A stretch of 64,000 bases of DNA, from the NCBI GenBank assembly GCA_900708905.1, contig CAADRB010000101.1, positions 121,388 to 185,387 on the forward strand, given 5' to 3'. Below, one piece after another: positions 63,101 to 64,000 of the stretch. The notes below the pieces were generated by a model. That model saw only the letters and a list, made by a program, of their open reading frames with translations. It did not search any database and was not told the origin of the DNA. The position numbers were made by a program, and so were the translations under genes. The stretch comes from Hymenolepis diminuta (taxonomy: Eukaryota > Platyhelminthes > Cestoda > Cyclophyllidea > Hymenolepididae). Each line of letters begins with the position of its first letter. Position 1 is the first letter of the stretch.

Positions 63101-64000
63101 TTTTTTTTGTTTTTGTGAATTAACTAGGACATTTGGATTAGACTCTCGGTTTCCCAAAATCTGCGAGACCACGTGAGGGCTTTGTAATTTAAAAAGTAAA
63201 ACTTCATGTTATTATCATTGATTTCTTTTATTGTGATTGCTTTTCCCAGTATAGGTAGAAAATAGTTTCTTCAGGTCGCTTAGGGAATTATTTGTAATTT
63301 CTTTAGGTTTCTTTTCGGTTCCCATCCTTACTAAGATATATTTGAATTGTTCTTTATTCTGACAATTGAACGTTAATACCTAAACAGCTAGCATTTATCA
63401 AGCAATATATGGTTTTTATTTGAGGAAGCTGATTAGATCTTCAAATTGCAATAATCCTCACTAGATCCAAAATAGGAGAAAAGAACACTAGTGGCACGAA
63501 GTGTTCTTAGGAGTTCGGCCAGGTGAGGCTTAGAGATGTTGCCTAAGAGCTGACAAGAAACAACCATTCTCGAGGCGAAAGACCGGGGTTTGAGGAAGAT
63601 TAAAGGTATAATAAATATGAACAAGAAATAGGGGGAGTGCCGTGCGCATTTAGACAATTCATAAAAAATCCAGAACTGCGTCTTGTAGTTTATATCAATC
63701 CAGAACTGTATAGATTTTCGATCGGAAATCTCAGCCCCATCTTTGTGTTTTTATAAAAAATATATGCATTCGAGTAATTTAATTTTGAGACTTGATAGTT
63801 AATTGCATGGAGCAAGATTGAATCAATCTCGTATATGCTTTCGTCAAATGATGAGATATTGGCTATTAAAGACCTGGGATTCAAAGTAAGAAAATGCTGA
63901 GAATGTCTCGTAAACTTCTGTTTTGGCGAAATTTTTAATTATGGTAGTGCACATAATTTATGTAAAAGTTTTACTTTTATGTGCCTTGTTGTTTTCATCT
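57151..64000 (+). other. Macoilin intron 4, start
   Basis: The donor GTATGT at 57151 opens an intron that runs at least 6.8 kb to the right edge. It is AT-rich with T-rich tracts and no conserved exon, RNA gene or clear repeat that I can support. The open frames here (for example minus strand 63433-63657) have no family match. Confidence 0.5.

Noticed and set aside
57151..64000. Next macoilin exon inside the window
   Set aside because: I looked for an acceptor followed by the IGYPVVTLGFG-type block in the required phase and found none; the exon is probably beyond the edge.
1..64000. CRISPR array, bacterial operon, rRNA or spliced-leader RNA gene
   Set aside because: No regularly spaced repeats, ribosomal sequence or recognisable leader-RNA gene was seen; the spliced genes show that the DNA is eukaryotic.

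Overview
This is a eukaryotic nuclear, AT-rich window, almost certainly from a flatworm and most likely a tapeworm (cestode). Five conserved protein genes are recognisable. Most of their introns fall in a tight 66-77 nt class, and one is only 36 nt. The first two genes sit head-to-tail with a gap of about 75-95 nt, like a flatworm operon resolved by spliced-leader (SL) trans-splicing. The other introns are large and AT-rich and carry tRNA-like short repeats and relics of mariner, LINE and LTR retroelements. The exact species cannot be read from the sequence; low GC together with mini-introns fits a Hymenolepis-like cestode (inference).

Layout: 1-1720, nothing recognised. 1721-3032 (+), CISD3-type mitochondrial protein with two CDGSH iron-sulfur motifs. 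3185-7379 (+), ECSIT, a complex I assembly and Toll-pathway adaptor, directly downstream in the proposed operon. 7.4-12.0 kb, repeat-rich: two SINE-like copies, a LINE reverse-transcriptase relic and a decayed mariner transposase. 12035-13113 (-), IST1, an ESCRT-III regulator, convergent to the operon. 13.2-41.8 kb, a long stretch with no confidently recognised gene. It holds dispersed repeats, a decayed LTR-retrotransposon gag on the minus strand (about 31.4-32.0 kb), a 519-base assembly gap (36730-37248) and a few unassigned exon-like segments. 41901-43330 (-), L-lactate dehydrogenase in six exons with five 70-77 nt introns. 45850 to beyond the right edge (+), the first four coding exons of macoilin (MACO1/TMEM57), spread over 11 kb by two introns of more than 5 kb; the rest of the gene lies outside the window.

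The CISD3 and ECSIT pair would co-express two mitochondrial proteins. ECSIT's conserved reading frame begins exactly at a splice acceptor with no in-frame AUG upstream. Flatworm spliced leaders commonly end in AUG, and an AUG joined to this acceptor is exactly in frame and creates a mitochondrial-type presequence. This SL-supplied start codon is the most interesting observation in the window. IST1 (membrane remodelling), LDH (lactate fermentation, important in parasitic worms) and macoilin (neuronal ER membrane protein) look like independent housekeeping or neuronal genes with no evident link to the operon.
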